Part shown: positions 1 to 21,384 of the stretch, in pieces
How positions within the stretch are numbered: position 1 is the stretch's first letter
Layout of the letters: each line of letters begins with the position of its first letter
Origin: Flaccisagitta enflata
Taxonomy: Eukaryota; Chaetognatha; Sagittoidea; Aphragmophora
Reading direction: 5' to 3'
Assembly: GCA_965153355.1 (NCBI GenBank)
Contig: OZ231127.1
Span: 87,854,001 to 87,918,000, forward strand
DNA: 64,000 nucleotides
Notes under the pieces: generated by a model
Told to the model about the DNA's origin: nothing
The model's input: only the letters and a program-made list of their open reading frames with translations
The model's database searches: none
Position numbers and translations under genes: made by a program

Positions 1-2794
<2,794 letters not shown>

Positions 2795-2815
2795 TTTCTC
2801 GTCAGAAGCAATTGT

Positions 2816-3100
<285 letters not shown>

Positions 3101-3375
3101 TGTTGATGTCGATATTATTCTGTTTTCTTGGTTTTTTTTATTGTTTTTACCGCTGCTGTTGTTGCTGTTGATGTTGTTGTTGCTGTTATTATCATCCTAA
3201 TCTTTGCTGATGTAACGTCTTTGTTTTTTTAATATCTTTATTGTTGTTGTTGATTTCCTTGTCATTCTTGTTATTGTTGATTTTGTTGTGGTTAACGTTG
3301 TTGTTTTTGTTGTTGTTAATGTTGTTGTTGTCGTTATTGTAAAGTTTGTTGATGTGACTTTTTCTATCCTTTAAA

Positions 3376-3451
<76 letters not shown>

Positions 3452-3852
3452 GATATTTTTATTGGAAGACGCGAGACCTACGCGATCAATAACTATCGTC
3501 GAAGGAGGTGAAGTTGTAAAGAAGGATTATGTGTTGGTGATTGAAAGAGCGCGCCTAGAGATCCGCCGGTGATTCTTTAACATCAGAGGAGCCTGAGTGT
3601 TGAATGAATAGCCCGAGAGTGCTAAGAACTACACTTCTATGAGCGGATTTAAAACTGCGTATGACAAATGGAAAAACACAAATGTGGACAATGAGGGAGC
3701 AGTCACGGCATATTTTGACCCGGTGGACGAATAAGAAAAAAATCGTCCTATCAATGTTTCCGCAATGTCAGCGTCGGCCGACCTAGGAGATCTTCGCTTC
3801 AGTTCAATTGTTGAAGTTGGTATTATTATGAGGCTTGGTATTTCTTCTTTCA

Positions 3853-3919
<67 letters not shown>

Positions 3920-3970
3920 TTGTTTTTGTTTTTGTTGTCGTTGTCGTTGTCGTTGTTGTTGTTGTTGTTT

Positions 3971-4032
<62 letters not shown>

Positions 4033-4326
4033 ATTGTTATTGTTATTGTTATTGTTACTGTATCTGTTACTGTTAATATTGTTGTTGTTGTTGTTGTTGT
4101 TGTTGTTTTGTTGCTCTGTTTGTTTTTTAATGTTTTTGTTGTTTTATCATTGCTGTTATTGTTGATGTTGTTGTTATTGTTGTTGTTGTTGTTGTTTGTT
4201 TGTTTGTTTTTTTGTCTTGTTAATTTTGTTGTGCTAATTGTGTTGATGTTGTGGCTGTTTTTTTTTTCTTTTTTTGTTGTTTCTATTTGTTAATATTGTT
4301 ATTGTTCCTACTAATTTTCTTTTTTT

Positions 4327-4403
<77 letters not shown>

Positions 4404-4524
4404 AAATGGTGTTGTTGTTGTTTATTGCTATTGTTGTTGGCGACAGTGTTGGTTTCCTATTGTTGTTTCATTTTTCATTTTATTTCTCCTTGTTGTATCT
4501 GTTGTTATTGTTGTTATTGATGTT

Positions 4525-4620
<96 letters not shown>

Positions 4621-4625
4621 CTTTA
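3101..4625. repeat. Cryptically simple GTT/GTTATT region
   Basis: Pure (GTT)n cores at about 3375-3455, 3855-3920, 3965-4035, 4325-4405 and 4525-4622, joined by degenerate GTTATT/GTTTTT sequence. A 330-bp non-repetitive island at 3456-3850 has no recognised gene. Hydrophobic-looking open frames here are repeat artefacts. Confidence 0.9.
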
Positions 4626-4919
4626 AGATCTGTTGTTCTTGTTGTTACATTTGTTGGAGTTGTAACTGTTTTGAAACCGTTTTTTTTTTAGCCGCAAACT
4701 GAAAAGTGACTTGACATTCAGTAATCTCTCATCAGTGAGGGGATTGGCCCATCAAAATGCGAAGAACATTCTTATTTGAGGGCAAGAAAAAGGGATATGA
4801 TCGATCAAAGTGGAATAGAAATAGAAAATGCATAAGACGGCGTCCCTCCGGCGTCCCAACGTTTGTGTTTCAAAGAAGGTCAAAATAGAACCGAGGCAAG
4901 TTTACCAAATGTTACTTTA

Positions 4920-5118
4920 AACAAGGCCAACACCTATAAGTCGCGTGCGAGACTTACAGAATGACTTAACATGACTTAGAATGACTTAGCATACTCTATA
5001 ATGACTTAAAATGACTTCAGGGAATAAAATTGATAAAAAAAGTAAAAGTGTGACGGACCGACAGACCGACCGACCAACGGACAGACAAAGCGGGGTGTAG
5101 AGTCGCGTGCACGCGACT
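4920..5118 (+). mobile_element. Hairpin-ended element, copy 1 (AGTCGCGTG type)
   Basis: Begins AACAAGGCCAACACC. The 5' subterminal AAGTCGCGTGCG is followed by a GACC-rich stretch and the 3' hairpin AGTCGCGTGCACGCGACT at 5101-5118, then AAAA. The subterminal motif is the reverse complement of the 3' arm. No target duplication is visible. Confidence 0.7.
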
Positions 5119-5471
5119 AAAAAGTTTTTGGAAATTTCTACTTTTTTGTTGTATTTTTTGTCACTGACAGGGGGCTGGTCAAAATTCAAAATTTGCAAAG
5201 GAAATGAAAAAATGAAAAAAACAAACAAAGAAGTTCTTTTCTCAAATTGATTACAGAGATTTCAAAATGCAAAATTTCTCTGTCTTTGGCTTCTTTAGAA
5301 TTTCGACCTCAGAAAAGGAGAAAAGTGTTGGCAGAAATTCTCTAAAAAAACTGCTTAGAGACAATTTGTCCACTAAAAGTACTTCAGCTTCATTACAGTT
5401 TTGATAATTACGCAAAAAGTATGTTGAAATACTTAATTTTCCTTCAAAAATTTGCCGTCACAATAATTTCT

Positions 5472-5625
5472 AGTTGCGGACACGCGACTCTACACCTTGC
5501 CGTTTCGGTCGATCCGTCCGTTGGTCCATCTGTCTGTCTGTAACTTTTTTTAATTGCAAGTGGTTTTCGCATAACTGCTCCTGCCCAACCAGCCGCGACT
5601 GGATTGCCGTGTATCTGGCCTTGTT
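5472..5625 (-). mobile_element. Hairpin-ended element, copy 2
   Basis: Minus orientation: hairpin at 5472-5489 (AGTTGCGGACACGCGACT as read on plus), a (GTCC/GTCT)n core, then gccgcgactggattgccgtg and GGCCTTGTT at the 5' end. One arm has drifted. Confidence 0.7.
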
Positions 5626-5719
5626 AAAAGATGAAGGAAATAGATGACTAAATGCAACCGAGAACAAAATATATGATAAATTTCTTTTGATTTGACAGGA
5701 CATGGTTTTCAGAGGCAGA

Positions 5720-6655
5720 AACATGCGCTGAAGGATATATGAGCAATTCCAATCGTAAATCTTATCGCATTAAAAAAAAAACTGAGCTAAATGAGCTAAA
5801 ATGCTCAAAAACACCCTCACAGATGAGCAGCTATGCTCATAAACATGTTTTCTTGTAGTTGCATGCTCAAACAAATATAAATACACTCCTTTATTGATCC
5901 TTTTTAAAATCATGAAAAATTAAAGAAAATTCTATTTGAATTTTTCGTAAATAAATCTTTAAAAATCATTACGCAAAAAATATTTGTTGTAGAGCACTCT
6001 GCTTGGCGCCAAATGAAAGAGAATTATCAAATTTACTAACCCTATCAATTTCATCAGAGGCCCCAATCAGCCGGAAGAGATTCCTAACTTCCTAATAAGA
6101 AATTGAAAACCCTGTTTCTATCGAATATATCAAAAAGTCAAAGACTGACTTCGATTTAAAATTTGATTTAAAATTTTGATTTAAAATTTGATTTAAAATT
6201 TGATTGTTTGAAATATTTGTTGTAGAGCATTCTGCTTGGCGCCAATTGAAAGAGAATTATCAAATTTACTTACCCTATCAATTTCATCAGAGGCCCCAAT
6301 CAGCCAGAAGAGATTCCCAACTTTCTAATGAGAAATGGAAAACCCTGATTCTATCGAATATGTCAAAAAGTCAAAGACTGACTTAGATTGAAAATTTGAT
6401 TTGAAATTTGATTTGAAATTTGATTTGAAATTTGATCTAAGATTTGATTTGAAATTTGATTGTTTAAAATATTTGTTGTAGAGCATTCTGCTTGGCGCCA
6501 AATGAAAGAGAATTATCAAATTTACTTATCCCATCAATTTCATCAGAGGCCCCAATCAGCCGGAAGAGATTCCCAACTTCCTAGTAAGAAATTGAAAACC
6601 CTGTTTCTATCAAATATGTCAAAAAGTCGAAGACTGACTTCGACTTTTTTCCCGA
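5720..6655. repeat. Dispersed repeat with three tandem 233-256-bp units
   Basis: Units starting near 5981, 6214 and 6470 share tatttgttgtagagca and gcttggcgccaaatgaaaga, and each ends in a hairpin of the type AAAGTCGAAG-ACTGA-CTTCGACTTT (best at 6630-6650). The flank 5790-5900 (gagctaaaatgctcaaaaac) matches the inverted copy at 14820-15850. No coding potential was seen. Confidence 0.7.
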
Positions 6656-7020
6656 TTTTAAGTATTCTAAACCATTTTAAGTCATTTGAGTCATATTTGA
6701 GTCATTTTGAGTCATTTTAAGTCATTTTGAGTCATTCTGAGCCATTCTTTCATTTAGATACAGAGCATCGTTTTTCGTCATTTTGAGTCATTTTTAGTCA
6801 TTTTAAGCCACAGTAAGTCATTTAAAGTCATATAAAGTCATTTTAAGTCACCTTAAGTTATTTTAACCCATTTTAAGTGATGTTTAGTCATTTTAAATCA
6901 TTTTAAGTCATTTTGAGTGACTTTGAGTCATTTTTTTCATTTTTGTACTACATGTCATTCAACGTCATTTTAGGTCATTTTGTCTCATTTTAAGTCATAT
7001 CAGGTCATTTAACATCATAT
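6655..7020. repeat. Degenerate 10-bp minisatellite (AGTCATTTTA)
   Basis: Many variants of AAGTCATTTTGAGTCATTTT in tandem. A second array of the same unit is at 28130-28340. Confidence 0.85.
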
Positions 7021-7079
7021 TGGATTTCTAATCTTAAATCATAAATTATAGATTTCAAAATATTGATATCTAAATCTCT

Positions 7080-7228
7080 TTTAGATTTCAAATTTCAAAT
7101 TTTAAATTTCAAATATTCAATTTCAGATTTTAATTTTCAAATTTCAAATTTCAAATTTCAAATTTCAAATTTCAAATTTCAAATTTCAAATTTCAAATTT
7201 CAAATTTCAAATTTCAAATTTCAAATTT
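7080..7228. repeat. (AAATTTC)n heptamer repeat
   Basis: About twenty tandem CAAATTT units, nearly pure over 7130-7228. Confidence 0.9.
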
Positions 7229-7363
7229 CTGTAGTATTGCAAAACCGATTTGATTGCAGCTTTAATCTAGCAAAAATAAATTGATTCATATCCCCCAGGG
7301 CAGTCAAAGAGTAATATCCAAACTCAAATGTGATGTAACGTTTGGGAAATCCATCGGAAGAAA

Positions 7364-7369
<6 letters not shown>

Positions 7370-7447
<78 letters not shown>
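7370..7447. repeat. (CT)n microsatellite
   Basis: About 39 uninterrupted CT units. Confidence 0.95.
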
Positions 7448-7450
<3 letters not shown>

Positions 7451-7476
7451 TTGTCTCCTTTTCTCTTTTCGTTTTT

Positions 7477-7700
7477 AGTTGCGCACACGCAACTCTATCA
7501 GAGGCTTTGTCCGTCCGTCCGTTGATCCGTCGGACTGTCGGTCCATTGGTCTGTTGGTCCGTCATGGTGATCGAGTTGAAAAGTGGGAAAACAAGCGTTT
7601 GCGATACTTTTTGTGTATGTTTGAGTGTTAGGGTGTTGATGGGGGTTGAATGCCCCTGCCCACCTGTCCGCAACGATATTGTGACCCCGCGTCACTTGTT
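7477..7700 (-). mobile_element. Hairpin-ended element, copy 3 (AGTTGCG type)
   Basis: Hairpin AGTTGCGCACACGCAACT at 7477-7494, preceded by TTTTT. The core is GTCCGTCCG-rich. The other end carries gtccgcaacgatatt, so the subterminal copy has the same T-for-C change (GTTGCGGAC) as the hairpin. It ends CACTTGTT. Confidence 0.7.
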
Positions 7701-9088
7701 CTTCTCAACTTGTATGTGAAAATTTTAAGATGATATGATTTGAGGTAAGTCAACCGAAAACTCCCAGCGAAAATTCTTCTCCCAGGCTGTCATGACTTTT
7801 GTTACGTCAAAAAGATCAGAGTCATTTCTCAAGGCATGACAAAAGACATATCCTTCAAAACACACTTGAAATCTTTCTCAAATATTCCATTTGACAAAAT
7901 AAGAGGATTAAATAGAGACTGATAGTTGAAGAAACCTGATGTCACCTCTCATTCTGTCTGCATTTGATAAGGAGCCTCAATAATTGTTTTCGCGTTGATC
8001 CAGAACATGTTTAGAGATTGACCTTAGATCCGGAATCTGAGTCCTTGTGAATTTTCCGATTTCTCCTTTAAATGCGGCCGGTCCGCAGATAGTTAAGGCA
8101 TGAGCTCTAGCTTGAACTACAGTATGATTTTTCTGAAGTGACACGAAAGAAAATCTCATTACTCCGCTTAGGAACAACATATCACAAATCCGAAAATAAC
8201 GCCAGATAGATTTTGGTTTGCAGATTTTTCTTGTTCTTTTCATAGGATTTTTCTGTTAATGGTGTGGCCCTCACATGAGTTCAAACTGAAACAGTGTTTT
8301 TGTAAAAAATATCCAACTTTTACAGGCCTAATTCTTTTTAAATCACCACAAATCAATATTTTTGATCCTAGTTTTGATCCATGAAGCTCCTATGCCAAGA
8401 ATCAAATGATATTTGCCTTCAATATTATTCAAACACACTCATTGTTCCATTATAACAGATATTTTGAGCTAAAAATGAGTGTTTTTGTGCTTTTTCTGGA
8501 AAAAATGCTTGTTTTTTTTATCTTTTGAAAAAAATGGTAACTCAGGCACAAAAAATTATCAGAATATAAATCTATGATCAATTCCCTTTCATTTAAGTCC
8601 ATTTCCAAAAGTTTGGCTTGATTTATAGAGGGAGAGCATAAATCTAAGATGATTCTTTGAAAATGATGGTTTCAAAATTTGCCCCATCTGAGAAATGAAG
8701 AAATTGATTCACATGACTTGAGGGCCTATTTTTTAGGAGTGATGTATTTTTTCTTCCAAGGTATAAAATCTACAAAGCAAATGCTATAAGAGGTTTTTTT
8801 CAGAATCTTGATATCTTTTTTTGTTTGGGAGATATGAGATTTTCATTTGTGTCAGTTCAAAAAAATCATACTGTAATCTGCTTGAATTTGGTTCTGAAAG
8901 ATACCTTGGCGTATGCACATAATTCTTTTCATCTCATTTACCAGAATTTTGAACTTCTTAGGGGCCCCTAAGGGCCCCCAAAAAGCCCTTAATGAGGATT
9001 TTTTTTGAAAAAAAAAAGTGGGGTGCAATCGATGGGAAATTGTTTGATTCGCCTAGATCCAAAATCTTGTATTTTCATTTTTTAAAAA
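7701..9088. other. No gene recognised
   Basis: AT-rich sequence without a convincing ORF, RNA gene or repeat. A small GC palindrome (ggggcccctaagggcccc) lies near 8958. Confidence 0.5.
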
Positions 9089-9307
9089 AACAAGGCCGGA
9101 TACATGGCTACCCCAGTCGCGTGCGAGTGGGCGGGGGCCGTAGTTGAGGTCACCAGATCATTTGGGCAGGAGCAGTGAAGCCAAAAATCCCGAAAACCCA
9201 GAAAAAGTAAAGTGTGACGGACGCACCGACTGATGGACCGACGGACGGACCGACGGACTGACGATTGGACCGACAAAGCGGGGTGTAGAGTCGCGTAGCA
9301 CGCGACT
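9089..9307 (+). mobile_element. Hairpin-ended element, copy 4 (AGTCGCGTGC type)
   Basis: Starts AACAAGGCCGGATACATGG, subterminal AGTCGCGTGCGAG, GACC-rich core, 3' hairpin AGTCGCGTAGCACGCGACT at 9289-9307. The ten-base subterminal motif equals the reverse complement of the 3' arm plus its loop bases (GCACGCGACT). Confidence 0.75.
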
Positions 9308-10225
<918 letters not shown>

Positions 10226-10389
10226 GCAGATCTTTATTGGCCTTGCCTATCCAAACTACCGATTCAACAGATTTGACTCCTGCAGGGATGATTTGGGGCC
10301 TTGAGGGCTATACAAAAGGGTTAATTAGAGGGCTAATTAGAGGGCTTGGATGTCCAAAATTAGGCCTGATAGTGCTGATTTGAGGCCCC

Positions 10390-10474
10390 AATAGCCATGG
10401 GGCAAGGGCGGAAGGACGGATGTCTTGAAACTCACCCCTGTGTTCCACAGGACATGGGCCCTTTGGGTCGCTGC
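10390..10474. repeat. End fragment of a GCAGCGG foldback family
   Basis: Reads cacccctgtgttccacagga then GGGTCGCTGC, matching the right ends of the elements at 11417-12006 and 59143-59505. The left half is absent. Confidence 0.5.
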
Positions 10475-11323
<849 letters not shown>

Positions 11324-11416
11324 GTCGCTGCTCAAAGACGACAAGTCATCAAAGGATCGCATATGGTCAGCGCTCAGCAGGACCTGTTGCCCTGGCATGA
11401 GGCGAGGTGAGAGCAT

Positions 11417-12006
11417 GGCAGCGGCCTCAAAGAGCCGTTGTTCTATAAAACACATGGGTGAACCATTACATTAATGAGGACATGAGAGGCTGATGTTAGA
11501 CGTAAGAGAGCTGATACCAGGCTTGGGAGGGCTAATATCAGGTCTAGGGGGCTTAATATGGGTCTTAGGGCGTGTTTCTAGTGAAGATAATTAACGCGTT
11601 TTTCTCCGTAAAACGCGATAACAGCATGATCACATATCCATGAATTTCAACTGTCCCATGAGGGAGTGAGCGAAGTGAGTGAGCGAGCATGTGAACCAAG
11701 GAAGGGAAGCAAGCGTAGCAAAAAGAGCATAGCAAAGCAGAGGGCTGCGGAGTGAGTGAGCGGAGTGAGCGGTGCAAGCGAACGAACGTAGAGAGCGACC
11801 GAGTGGCCCGTTCAAAACGCGATTGTATCTGACTAGAAACGCCCCCTGAGTGAGTTGGTTTGAGGCCTGAGAGGACAGCTCTAAAGACTAGATTCTAGGC
11901 CTCAATATGCTGGATTGAGGGTTTAGGCCTCGGGAGTGGGGGGGGGAGGGGGTACGTACAGACGTGATGGTTCACCCCTGTGTTCTAACAGGACATCGGC
12001 CGCTGC
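11417..12006. mobile_element. Foldback element, GCAGCGG family
   Basis: The left end (gcagcggcctcaaagagc, then ttgttctataaaacacatgg) and the right end (cacccctgtgttctaacagg, then ggccgctgc) are imperfect inverted repeats of about 50 bp. The interior has repeated aggcct motifs. No ORF. Confidence 0.5.
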
Positions 12007-12198
12007 TCAAAAAGCGTATTACACAATAACACGGCCTAAAAGATAAAGAATGAATCCAATCATAGGCAGATCACGTCGAAATTCAGGACAATCATTAGAG
12101 ACAAGTTGGAGGAATAGGGAAAGGAGGAAGAGGGGCAGGAGAGGGAGGAAGGGGGCAGGAGAAAGAGGAAGGAATGCGTGCTGGCAAGTCGTCTTCTT

Positions 12199-12321
12199 AG
12201 GTGCGACAAAGCACCTTTATAACTGGCTGTGTCCGTTGGTCGGCTGGTTGGTTGGTCTGTGGGGTAACGCATTCATTCAATGATTTACACGTCGCACCTT
12301 ATTGGCCTACTTGGCCTTATT
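12199..12321 (-). mobile_element. Hairpin-ended element, copy 5 (AGGTGCG type)
   Basis: Hairpin AGGTGCGACAAAGCACCT at 12199-12216. The subterminal motif at the other end reads CGTCGCACCTTATT, the same AGGTGCGAC motif in opposite sense. It ends GGCCTACTTGGCCTTATT. Core (GGTTGGTC)n. Confidence 0.75.
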
Positions 12322-12452
12322 TTCAAAGTATTTTCATAATCAAATACTTGCCAGATCACTGATGAAGTGGCGAATAAACATAGACTTGGCAATTCTAAGG
12401 AATCGCATGGGCGATGGGGCAAGCAAAAATTTTGGATGGCCTAAAACAGATC

Positions 12453-12524
12453 TTTCTTACCAATAAAGGCGGCTAATCGCCGACCGGAAAAAAGTCGTAA
12501 ATGGGAGTTTCTTTTTTTCAGTGC
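12453..12524 (-). repeat. Short 70-bp dispersed repeat (copy a)
   Basis: In reverse complement it reads GCACTGAAAAAAAG...CGGTCGGCGATTAGCCGCC...TTATTGGTAA. Similar copies are at 15918-15992 and 33590-33660. It includes a short hairpin around GGCGATTAGCCGCC. Confidence 0.6.
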
Positions 12525-12645
12525 ATGATCCTCTGTGTGTGTATCTCACTGTCTGTATCTCTGCTGTCTGGTTGACTGCCTGTTTGTTTTTGTTCTTCAA
12601 TCTAAAGTTGTCTTTTCTTTCTCTCAGTCTTCCTCTGTCTTTGAC

Positions 12646-13105
<460 letters not shown>

Positions 13106-13199
13106 TGAGCAAAATGTAAGCTAACGTCATTAAACTTGGAGTCAATTTACAGCAATTTGACTCTTTTCTATATTGCACATTGATCCAACTCTTTTCTTA

Positions 13200-13460
13200 T
13201 GTTACATAAGTCCAAAATGCGAAAATGCGAAAAAATAAAAAGATTCAAAAATTCATAACTCCTAAACTATTGATCGTAGAGACTTCTGGTTGGCGCCATT
13301 TGAAAGAGAGAAATTAGCTCTTTCTTAGCTATGAATATCAAAAAATGTATCATCCCAGCCCAAAAACTGCCCAACTTCCAAAAATTGCCCCAAACCGAAA
13401 ATGGAAAACTTTATTTCTCCCCTACGTTTCAAAAAGTCGAATTACGTAATTCGACTTTTT
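13200..13460 (+). repeat. Dispersed repeat ending in a 30-nt perfect palindrome (copy a)
   Basis: Homologous in inverse orientation to 33309-33500 (shared gaatatcaaaa, aactttatttctcccct). The palindrome 13431-13460 is AAAAAGTCGAATTAC followed by its exact reverse complement. Confidence 0.65.
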
Positions 13461-13467
13461 TCCAATA

Positions 13468-13704
13468 AGTTACGGTCATGCAACTTAATAAGAGGCTTTG
13501 TCCCTCCGTTGGTCCATCCGTCCATCCATCTGTCCGTCTGTCAGTCCGCCTGTAAGCACAAGTCGAAAAGTAGGAAAAGAATTGTTTTAAAAGCTTTTTG
13601 TGTATGTGTCGGTGTTGAAAGGGGTGTTGGGTGAGGTGTGGATGGGGGTAGGCTGCCCCTGCCCACCCGGCCACAACAATATTGTGACCCCGTGTCACTT
13701 ATTG
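13468..13704 (-). mobile_element. Hairpin-ended element, copy 6, decayed
   Basis: Hairpin AGTTACGGTCATGCAACTT with mismatches at 13468-13486, (GTCCATCC)n core, far end cacaacaatattgtgacccc then CACTTATT. Closest to copy 3. Confidence 0.55.
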
Positions 13705-14026
13705 GTACTAGTGGGAGTCCTACATGTATGGGGTTACCATCAATGAAGAAGAGCAGAAGCAAATCTGCTCAATGACCAATTCAAGGATGCTGTTTTCTTA
13801 GATCTCTGGTGTAGTAGGAGGGTTCGTCGAGTTGTTACAAAACTGGTTGGCAGCGGTACCCGCCAATGCCCCTAAAGATTGATGTTCCTTTAAATACACA
13901 ACATGTAGAGCAATTCTTGCGAATCACCGGGAAGGCGGGTAAGAGAACAGCAAGGCTGTATCTAAGCAAAGGGAAAACGGTGGATGCTAGGCAGACACAT
14001 TTGAGAATAAAAAAACAAAACAACAA

Positions 14027-14370
14027 ATGCAGCTAACAATAACGACGATGACAATGGTGATGACGACGACGACAATGACAGCAGCAGCAGCAATGTGCTG
14101 CTACAAGCACTCAACAACAACAACAACAACAACAGCAACAGCAGCAGCAATAGCAAAAACAGCAACAGCAACAGCAACAACAACAACAACAACAACAACA
14201 ACCAGCAGCTGCAACAACAACAGCAAAACAACGGCACCAGGCAGCGAAAGCCCAGAAGCTAAGAATAAATGCAGCAGTGATGACGAGTTGTTTTTAAAAA
14301 CACAAACCAAATCGTGCTGCTGTAGCAACAGCAATAATAACAACAACAACAACACAACAACAACAACACC

Positions 14371-14452
<82 letters not shown>

Positions 14453-14455
14453 GTC
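14027..14455. repeat. (CAA)n / (CAG)n-rich region
   Basis: Interrupted (ACA)n, purest at 14340-14450, with GCA and GAC variants. A long poly-Thr/Asn frame exists but has no non-repeat domain, so it is not called as a gene. Confidence 0.85.
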
Positions 14456-14819
14456 GCCTATGGATCAACATGCGACATGAGAAAGATCAAGTTTAAAAGA
14501 TTCCTCTCATTCCTTAGTTGTTTATATTTCAAGTTTGAAAGCTGTAATTGTTGTATTCAATGAATGGATTTTATGTTTTTATGATTTAAGTTGAAAAATG
14601 ATTGAATTTCATGATCATAACTCATAAGATTATCTTCCATCTATTGTTGTCAATTCACTCAACAATTTGGTGTCATAAGGAAGAAAAATGAAAAAATGTG
14701 ATTTTTTGCTTTAAAATTGCATTTTTCAATCCAATGACGGTCTGAGAAGATCATGTTGGAAATGATTATGAAAATAGACTGGGCTCTATTTATGCATGTA
14801 GAAAGTGTTTCATTGCCAA

Positions 14820-15850
14820 TTCAATGGGAAAAAAGTCGAAGTCTGTCTTCGACTTTTTGACATATTTGAAAGAAACGGGGTTTTCATTTTCTTATGGGGA
14901 AATCTGGGAACTCAACCGACCGAATGAGCCCTCCAATGAAATTGATAGGGTAAGTAATTCTCTTTCATTTGGCGCCAAGCAGAATGCTCTACTGCAAATA
15001 ATTTTCGAGTTATGAATTTCTAAAGATTTATTTACGAAAAATTCAAATTGATTTTTTTTTATTTTTCATGATTTTAAGTAGGATAAATAAAGGAGTGTAC
15101 TGTATTTGCTCTAATTAGCGCCCCGGGCGCTTTTTAAATTGAAATTTAACATTGTCAGTTTGTGCTACAATTAGTGCCCCCTTTTACAATCAAAAGTATG
15201 TGTTAACTTCTTAAATTCCTCTATTTTCTATCATTTCTAGGTAAAATTATACTTCATTTCATATACTTTATCCAAAAGTTTGTCCTTTCTCCCTTAATGA
15301 ACACAGAAAAAGACTTTCATCAATCTATTTCATCAGCTTTTGTTCATTGATCATTGATGAATTCTTTATAGAATTACAAGAACTCATTGGCAAAATGGGG
15401 GAATGGAGGGGGCGTTAAACGGAGCAAATACGGTACGTAAGTTTGTTTGAGCATGCAAATACAAGAAAACATGTTCATGAGCATAACTGCTCATCTGTAA
15501 GGGTGTTTTTGAGCTTTTCTGCTCATTTAGCTCATTTAGCTCAGTCTGTTTTTTTTTTATTTGAAATGCGATAAATGAATAGATGTTTTGATACATGTTT
15601 TAGCATGCAAATACAAGAAAGCATGTCAGTGAGCAGAGCTGCTCATTTGTGTTTTTGAGTATTTTAGCTCATTTAGCTCATTTAGCTCAATTATTTTCTG
15701 ATATTTAATGGAATAAAAAAAATGTTTTGATGTGAGAATGCAAATACCAGAAAGCAGATCAGTGAGCATAGCTGGTTGTCTGATTGAGTGATTTTGAGCA
15801 TTTTAGCTCATCTAGCTCAGTTGGCCCTGTCCTATTTTTTTTCTGATTTT
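14820..15850. repeat. Dispersed repeat, inverted copy of 5720-6655
   Basis: Shares ttggcgccaagcagaatgct and gcatgcaaatacaagaaa with the 5.7-6.6 kb repeat in opposite orientation. Starts with a hairpin AAAGTCGAAG-TCTGT-CTTCGACTTT (14830-14860). At 15440-15840 a roughly 130-bp unit (tgagcatagctgctcat, gctcatttagctca) recurs about three times. Confidence 0.65.
15100..15433. mobile_element. TIR element with TA target duplication (copy a)
   Basis: Ends CTGTATTTGCTCTAATTAG and (right end, reverse complement) CCGTATTTGCTCCGTTTAA, flanked by TA. No ORF. The related repeat at about 5880 lacks this insertion and shows the empty site, confirming mobility. Confidence 0.65.
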
Positions 15851-15917
15851 CAGTGCAATCAATGCATACATTTGCTTTAGATTTGATCTAACAAATAGAA
15901 AGATTTGCAGTGACTGA

Positions 15918-15992
15918 AAAAAAAACTTGGTGAAAAGTGACCAACGCTTACGACTTTTTTCCTCACGGCGACAGCCGCCATCACTGATAATC
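15918..15992 (+). repeat. Short 70-bp dispersed repeat (copy b)
   Basis: Similar to 33590-33660 (ctgaaaaaaaaact, then ggcgacagccgcc). Diverged. Confidence 0.5.
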
Positions 15993-16166
15993 TTGAAGGA
16001 AGTAGAGGGAACAGAGGGGTATTTGAAACTCCTGGATCCGTTATTTTGAAGTGTTAATGTTTGATTTACAGCAAGAGATGTACAGTTATCGAACTTTTTT
16101 TCGTCAATTGCCAAGTCATATTCATAAAATTCACACTGGACATTTTTATTTCCCCTGTTTTAACAG

Positions 16167-20152
<3,986 letters not shown>

Positions 20153-20313
20153 GTGAGTTGCAGTAAGAACAGTCTGTGGATCTGTAAAGAAGTCCTTGCC
20201 GCTGTTGTCACAACCACCAGCCTCGGTCGGTGTTAGACTTTTTGAGTACGCCATATGCCTTTACAATTTAGAGCATGATCATCGAAACCAGGGGCGTATT
20301 TGAGCCCATATTC

Positions 20314-21384
20314 TAGGACCGGCAGTAGTTAACTTTAACTAGTTAGTTAACTAGTTAATTTTCTGAAAATGGTAGTAGTTAACTAGACCAAATTAACTAG
20401 TTAAAATAGTTAAAACAATTAAAGTGAGTTTTGAATTGTTGAGTCCTTTGAAACATTCCAAGCTTTGGTAAGCCTGCTTTTTTGTTCAGAAAAGTGTCTG
20501 CAATTACATTTATGCGTTTGTACTCTGAATGCATCAATTCAAAACTGGAAATGGTCATGATATAAAAATCACGCCCTGATAGTGTTTTATGCACCAATAT
20601 GTGGAATCATCATAGCATTATGGCAAGTAATCCAGAATGGGTCAGGAACTCAGGACGCTTTCAATTAGGTCATTAGACCCAAGTCAACCATTGTGTTCTA
20701 TTCTGCCTCTTTGGTAATTCCAATCATCCTTCTCAGTCCATATCGTCTTTTAGGTCCTTGCAATAAAACCTATTTCTTCTTTAGACTATCAATGCTCAAG
20801 TAAGTGTTTTTAACTTTTTTTATCTTGTGTAATATTCTTCCTTATCAATTGCACTAAATCGAATGTTTATCTGTCGGTCTGTCAGCCTGTCAGCCTGTCT
20901 GCCACTCCATCAGTCTACTTTTTAGTCTTGTTTGAGTTTTTTGTGAATTACGCATACAACAACTAAGTTTATTGAAGCAAAGGACATCAGATATGGAATC
21001 ATCTACAAGCAAGTACTCATGATTTTTAAACAATTTGGCTTGTTCATTGATCAATTACCTTATCAATATAAACAGGCTATTTCATAGTCACCGACGCAAA
21101 CTATTTGGCTGGGACAAAATGAACTGGTTAGTCAACAGGGTTGATATAATCTTGAAACAATCATTACTTGTCATTTGAACTTCTATGACCTTTCTGCATT
21201 ATTTCATCATGATAGATTTAAACATTATAAGATGGAAAGACTGAGGGATATATGGCTTACCAAAGACTTTAAGCTGGTTAACGATGGAAGCTGGCTTTAA
21301 CTACTTTAGTAGTTAACTAGGCAAAAAAGTAGTTAGTTAACTATTAACTAGTTAATTTGAAATCCTTAACTACTGCCGGTCCTA
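20314..21384. mobile_element. hAT-like element inserted in the outer element
   Basis: Perfect 8-bp duplication CCATATTC (20306-20313 and 21385-21392). Inverted ends TAGGACCGGCAGTAGTTAA and TTAACTACTGCCGGTCCTA, continuing into GTTAACTAGTTAA repeats on both sides. 1,071 bp, no ORF. Confidence 0.85.

Noticed and set aside
14027-14563. 178-codon Thr/Asn-rich frame, possible mucin-like protein
   Set aside because: It follows (CAA)n repeats exactly and has no signal peptide, domain or splice context.
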